A DNA stretch of 64,000 bases from Peromyscus leucopus (lineage: Eukaryota; Chordata; Mammalia; Rodentia; Cricetidae): contig NC_051063.1 of the NCBI RefSeq assembly GCF_004664715.2, positions 75,212,018-75,276,017 of the forward strand, in the 5' to 3' direction. Position 1 is the first letter of the stretch, and each line of letters starts with the position of its first letter. A program made the position numbers and the translations under genes. Under the pieces are notes generated by a model. It had not been told where the DNA came from. It worked only from the letters and a program-made list of their open reading frames with translations, and ran no database searches. Below are positions 59,531 through 64,000 of the stretch, in pieces.

Positions 59531-60532
59531 CTGGCCCCAAGTGAGGACTTGCTTCCTGTCTAGTCAAAGTAGACATCCTGACCTCCCCAGTATACCCCAA
59601 GGATACTGGAAGCCATCGTGAAAACCAAGTCCTTCCATGTTTGCTAACAGCTCTGAGACCTCAGGAACCATTCTTCTCTCAATATCAATAGGGTGTCAAA
59701 ACAATATTATTTGCAACAGCTTCACCCTAAATACTGCACAGAATTCTGGATATTTTAAATGCATGTTTTTTTCAGTCTCTCAACCATTACAAACTGTGGA
59801 TTAATATTAAGCCTGTTTTTACAGATTGTCAAATGAAGGTTCTCAGACTCCAGAGCCCACGCCCATAGCAGCGAATTGTCTCCACTACTGAAAAGAAGGT
59901 GGGGACAGACTGAGAGGTAAAGTGGGTTCAAGTTTTACGTCTCTCAAAGGAGCATTTTGGAAGAAGCAAGAAATCTTGTCAGAAATGGAAAGAAAACCAT
60001 TTCCTGTTGGGACTGGCCTGACATGGCACCGCTGACAGCATCCATCAGCTCTGTGGTGGGCATGCGAGACCCACAGAAGTCAGCTTTGATCTCAACCCAT
60101 CCACCAGCTGTGGCATGACATGGAGGGTGACACCAGCCTCTCTAAACCCTTGTGTCTCCATAACGGAGAGGGCTGTTTGGGTGGTCTGTGCATGGCGTTT
60201 AGTGAGTTCCAGAGAACAGCAGGACAGGACACCTAGGGCAGCTGCCTGCTTCTCAGATTCTGCTCTTGTCTTATTCTGGATGAATTAAGCTGGGGTTCCC
60301 AATCCAGGGCATCCAGGGTGGTATACTCTGCCAAGGAGCCTCCTTACAGAGCCTCTTGTAACTGAAGAAGCCAGTGGGGCATGCCTCTTTATTCTTTTTA
60401 CTTGTTTTCTTTTATTGGAATTTTCCTTGACATGATCTTTGCCTCATTTATTTCCTTTCTCAACGTACCAGTAACAATGGGCCTCTTCATTTTTTTAAAT
60501 AAGAGATTTACAGTATCCAGCACCAGAAATGT

Positions 60533-60566
60533 GTGTGCGCGCACACCCACACGCGCGCGCGCACGT
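60533..60566 (+). repeat. Alternating GC/AC tract (Z-DNA-prone)
   Basis: gtgtgcgcgcacacccacac followed by gcgcgcgcgcacg. This is the densest CpG cluster seen in the window. Confidence 0.88.
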
Positions 60567-60924
60567 TGAGTCCTGCCGATGAATACTGCAGCCTAACAGC
60601 AGCTCCCCTTTTGAGGGAGGTCCCATTTGTTGTGGGCTATGCCAGCAGGCAGCACTCCAGCCTGATACAGAAGTTGGTCCCTCCACCTTAGAGGCCATTC
60701 CAAGTGGTTCCTAGCAAGACTTGGAAAGGAGACCAAAGCTCCTCTCCATCCTTACACCAGAGACCCAAGTTCTGAGCAGACACAGAGAGTAGCACACATC
60801 TGTTGGACTTGAAGGTCATGGCAGCCACTGAGATCTAGAGTGAACAATGCATAGTCCCTGCCCTCAGGGAACTCCAGTCTAAAGAGAAGCCATCTTTTGT
60901 CAAGAAGGTGCCTGTGCAGAGTGT

Positions 60925-61065
60925 CTTACAAAACTGGAGACTAACTCCATTTTACAATCTAGGTTAGAGAGATTAAGCATTTGGACTGTGACCACGCAGC
61001 AGGGCAGCAGGGACTCGAACCAGGCTGTTCAGCTTCTGATCAGTGAAGCCCTTCCTTCATCACAC
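60925..61065 (-). repeat. MIR SINE fossil
   Basis: taactccattttacaatcta ggttagagagattaagc ... gggactcgaaccaggctgtt is the reverse MIR core and cagctctgcc region. Confidence 0.8.
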
Positions 61066-62094
61066 TTCCTCAAGAAGGATGTTTGCTATCCTTGGTTGAC
61101 TGGCACTATGTTCGAGTGAGTCATGCCCGAAACAGTGAAGGGTCAGCTGGTGATGCAAGAACATGGATAGAGAGGGCAGACAAGGACTCTACTAACAGAC
61201 ACAAAGTCTACCAAGGCCGTGAACTAAAGTTTCTTCTCTCACACACTGGAGATAGATGTGCAGAAGCACGGCTCAGAGTCTTCCTGAGGACAGCTCACCC
61301 ACAGGCTTCCCAAGAAAGCCTTGGTATCCTCTACCTCACTGAGGCAGTAAGAGCACCAAGGCTGGCAGAGGTTACATAAAGTGCCTCATGCTTGGGCAAG
61401 CTCAGGAGAGTCTGAGATGGATTCGAACTTCTTTATCATTGTCTCCGGACTGCTCCACATCCATTTTCAAAGCCCTCTCCAGAGTTCGGCACTGGAGGCC
61501 AACAGGTGGCAGTTCACAGTCATTGTAAAGTCCTTGCATTCAAGAACCAAGTCATCCCTTCTCCCCGATGTCTACTGAGCTACCCAGAAGCCTTTCAGAA
61601 GAGTCCACATGACCTCTTTGGTACCCTGGGTACAGCTCAGCCCTCACCCACATCTGTTACCTTCCCGACTACCCACCTGAAATCCCATCACTTCTCCCCA
61701 GTTCTAAGAAATGGCACGGCACCACCAGCTTTTCCTCTGTGCCAGTTGTGATGCCTTTTCTTGGAGCAGAACATCTGATATGGAAGATCTAGTCGCTGCC
61801 TTCCAGTAACCTTGTGTCCAAAAGGCAAGGCAGACCATGAGAGCCTGGTTATAAAATGTGACAAGAACTTGGGTGTGAAGAGAGGGCCACCCAAGCCCTT
61901 GGAAGGACAAAGAAGGGAGTCTGTTGAGTGGTTCAGGGAAAGTTAGAGAGCAAGAGGCCCTTTTCAGCTCCCAGTTGTGCCTGGAACCCTTGGAAATTGA
62001 GGAGGAAAGAAAGAAAGGGATGGGATGGAAGAAGGGGAAATCCCTCCAGTAGGAGAGACAGAGCAGCTGTTGATCATGTATGGGGCATAATTAA

Positions 62095-62400
62095 CTTACA
62101 ATTAACATCTGGAAAACTCATAGGCTTTCCTAGGTCCCCAAACTGCCCATGTTCTTCCATGGCAGGCAGGCACCGGCAGCTCAGCCCAAGCCAGCTGCAG
62201 GCTCAAATCCTATTAGGATTTATCTTGTTAGTTACGGGCCCATCATTCCTCTCAAGATTTTTATGAATCTTGATTTTATTATCTGACATATTAGTCTTCC
62301 ACCCCAGTTTTGTGTCATTCATAAATTTGATAAGCCTGCCTTCAAGTTGCTGACAAATCCTTACACAGAAGAGAGCAGATTCAGAGTCCTGAGGCCCAAC
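62095..62400 (-). repeat. Ancient CR1/L3-type LINE fossil (reverse transcriptase region)
   Basis: On the minus strand 62334-62302 reads L-I-K-F-M-N-D-T-K-L-G, matching the CR1-clade catalytic block L-I-K-F-A-D-D-T-K-L-G with the two middle residues changed. Downstream (minus), gattcataaaaatcttgaga and aataagat/aacaagataaatcctaatag resemble the part after that block in CR1/L3 elements. Stops are present; it is a fossil. Confidence 0.65.
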
Positions 62401-62689
62401 TCTTGGCAGTGACTCCAGCTGTGCCCCAGATGCAGAGTCACAGTTGGCACTTCCTGTCCCACCTAGGAAGAGTGGCCTTTGTACCCTGAATCAACACACA
62501 GAAGAACAGTGACCAGGACTAGTCTACCTATACTATCTCACCTGGGACTCACCAACCCAGACCATCCGTCTATTATATAAGATGCAGTCCAACAAGTCTC
62601 TAGGCATGCAGAAGACTCAGGCACTGAGCACTGGAGAGCTACTCACATGCACAGAACTGGGCTCCCTAAACATTTCCCACCAGCAACCT

Positions 62690-63275
62690 CTTTCATCTGA
62701 GAAATCTTCATGGGGCTCGAGGAATACAAGTATATAAAGTAAGTACGCAAATCAAACATTCACTGGTAAATCTCGTAAAGAAATTTATTTTAAACAATTC
62801 TTTGTCAGACATGATTTTGCCTGATTAAAGATTAAAGCAAATTTTTCACATTAATAAGATGGAAGTTCTTATCTGTCTAATGCAATCCAATCTAAAGAGA
62901 TACGAATTTGATTCTTACGTGCTGAGGAATAATGGAAGGCACCTACTAAAAGCCTTTGTTTTCGCTAATTAAACCATTATGTTTCTATAGAGCTGAAAAC
63001 TCAGTATGCACAGGAAAAGCACTACAATTCGTAACATACAACTGTCCCAAACTGGAGTCGAGGTCATTGGCATTGTGTGGTGGGACGGCTTTGCACAGGA
63101 CAAAGTGTGTGAGCCGTGCATTCAGAGCCAAAGCTGTGGTAAAGATGCGCAGTGCAACCTGGGAAAGCAAGGCCCAAGCCACCTCCATTAATTAGGCATT
63201 TGATTTTGAATTCACGTCACTGGTTACCGAGCATTTGCAAATCTTTCACTTTGTTAAGGTTTGCATCACCACCAT
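62690..63275. promoter_or_regulatory. Repeat-free AT-rich block, candidate regulatory region
   Basis: No SINE or LINE is recognised. It is rich in TAAT/ATTA cores (attaaagattaaagc, gctaattaaacc, ccattaattaggc), contains cttatct (GATA-like) and acgcaaatca, and adjoins the CR1/L3 fossil. Role inferred from composition only. Confidence 0.3.
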
Positions 63276-63873
63276 ATCCAGCTATTCAGTCCCACATGGG
63301 GTTGTGACCCATACTCTAAGAGGCTTTTGGGCTGGCCTAGCTACTCTTCTTTTGCACGTAGTTTTAACTATCTTCTCTCAAGACCTTGGGCAGATTACCA
63401 GCTGCCAGTCAGAAGTGGAAGCGTGACCTGCTTTAGACACCTGCCATCTTAGCCTTTAGGAAAGGGAAGTGGTTTTATGCTATAAGAAACTATAATAATT
63501 GCAGCCCCTGGATAGTCCCTGGGAAAGGGGCCTCCCACCTCAGTTATATAACTAGCTGAGGGCTGCTCACAGACATTCTGTGGCCAGTCATTTTGATTGG
63601 CATCAAGCCCAAACACCTTGCTTCCACTTTTAGAGTGGTTACGGGTGTGTGCCACCAAGCCTCACTGTTAATGGCTTTTTAGGGCATGGTAATCATGAGT
63701 GTCTCTGATGATATTCACATCCTGCATACAAGACAAGGAAGGCAGGCATTCAGGAACAGTTGAGGTGGGGAGTTGTGCAGGACAGTAGTGACCCCCAATA
63801 AGAAAGATCCCCCCAACAAGAATGATCCCCACACCCCCAAGAGTGCAACCTGCTGAGCAAAGACACGGTAAAC

Positions 63874-64000
63874 TGTTGCAGAATAATCTTTTTGTACACC
63901 GTGAAGATACGGCACTCTGATTGGTTTAATAAAAAGCTGAACAGCCAATCGCTAGGCAGGATTTCCGGGCACAGAGGGCACTGAGAAGAGGAAAGGTGGA
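63874..64000 (+). mobile_element. Probable ERV LTR, truncated by window end
   Basis: From tgttgcagaataatcttttt the sequence carries gattggtttaataaaaagct and agccaatcgctaggcagg, features I associate with rodent ERVK/MYSERV-type LTRs (CCAAT boxes on both strands, an AATAAA word). Only the first ~127 bp are visible; the left edge is a guess from the TG start. Confidence 0.5.

Larger units (their letters stand above)
40655..64000 (-). other. PLPP4 intron 1 (partial, 5' end outside window)
   Basis: Upstream of the exon 2 acceptor to the window edge. No CpG-rich promoter block and no sequence coding the start residues (MRELAIEIG...) were seen, so exon 1 lies beyond 64000 if the gene is intact. Stretches not covered by listed repeats (for example 46720-48020, 57620-58650, 59020-60530, 61070-62090) contain no gene I can support. 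Confidence 0.75.

Noticed and set aside
63715..63948. 77-residue minus-strand frame near the window end
   Set aside because: It crosses the probable LTR boundary and shows no recognisable protein family.
40655..64000. PLPP4 exon 1 and promoter within the window
   Set aside because: No CpG-rich block and no minus-strand sequence matching the expected N-terminus before a donor site could be found.

Overview
The window is mammalian nuclear DNA from a muroid rodent. The evidence is the dense mix of B1, B2/B3, B4 and ID SINEs, rodent L1 3' ends, a rodent URR1 hAT element, old shared MIR/L2/L1M fossils, and many long CA, GA and GAT microsatellites. The L1 3'-end types fit a cricetid (hamster, vole or deer-mouse group) better than Mus or Rattus, but that is an inference from memory of the families.

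Only one protein-coding gene can be supported: the middle of PLPP4 (phospholipid phosphatase 4, formerly PPAPDC1A), on the minus strand. Four internal coding exons are readable with correct splice sites and matching phases. They are exon 2 (40546-40654), exon 3 (32553-32643), exon 4 (28118-28181) and exon 5 (26121-26245). Joined in that order they keep one open frame covering roughly residues 19-149 of the family's ~271. They include the K-x6-RP phosphatase motif and the start of the second motif. Exon 1 with the promoter should lie beyond 64000. The exons with the last catalytic motif and the C-terminus should lie before position 1. I looked for both inside the window and did not find them. 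The window is therefore >26 kb of intron 5, introns 4, 3 and 2 complete, and >23 kb of intron 1.

Layout: 1-26120, intron 5, with nested repeats (a rodent repeat broken by B1 and B2 at 3.3-4.5 kb, a B4 SINE with an internal 68-bp tandem array at 6.6-7.1 kb, an ancient L1M/HAL1 block at 11-15.8 kb carrying a younger L1 3' end). 26121-40654, the exons, with a CAT/CAC array close to the exon 4 acceptor, a URR1 transposon nested in an older repeat, and a repeat-poor block at 38.2-39.2 kb that may be regulatory. 40655-64000, intron 1, with a 5'-inverted L1 flanked by a target-site duplication (43.7-44.8 kb), a 144-bp duplicated segment (48.0 and 48.8 kb), a long hairpin at a SINE edge (54.4 kb), a fossil CR1/L3-type LINE (62.1-62.4 kb), an AT-rich repeat-free block (62.7-63.3 kb) and a probable ERV LTR running off the end.

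I found no new multi-gene system. The interesting content is retrotransposition history, unusual local duplications, and two or three candidate noncoding regulatory blocks inside a conserved gene. Repeat family names are from recognition by eye; edges are approximate unless a duplication or inverted repeat is stated.
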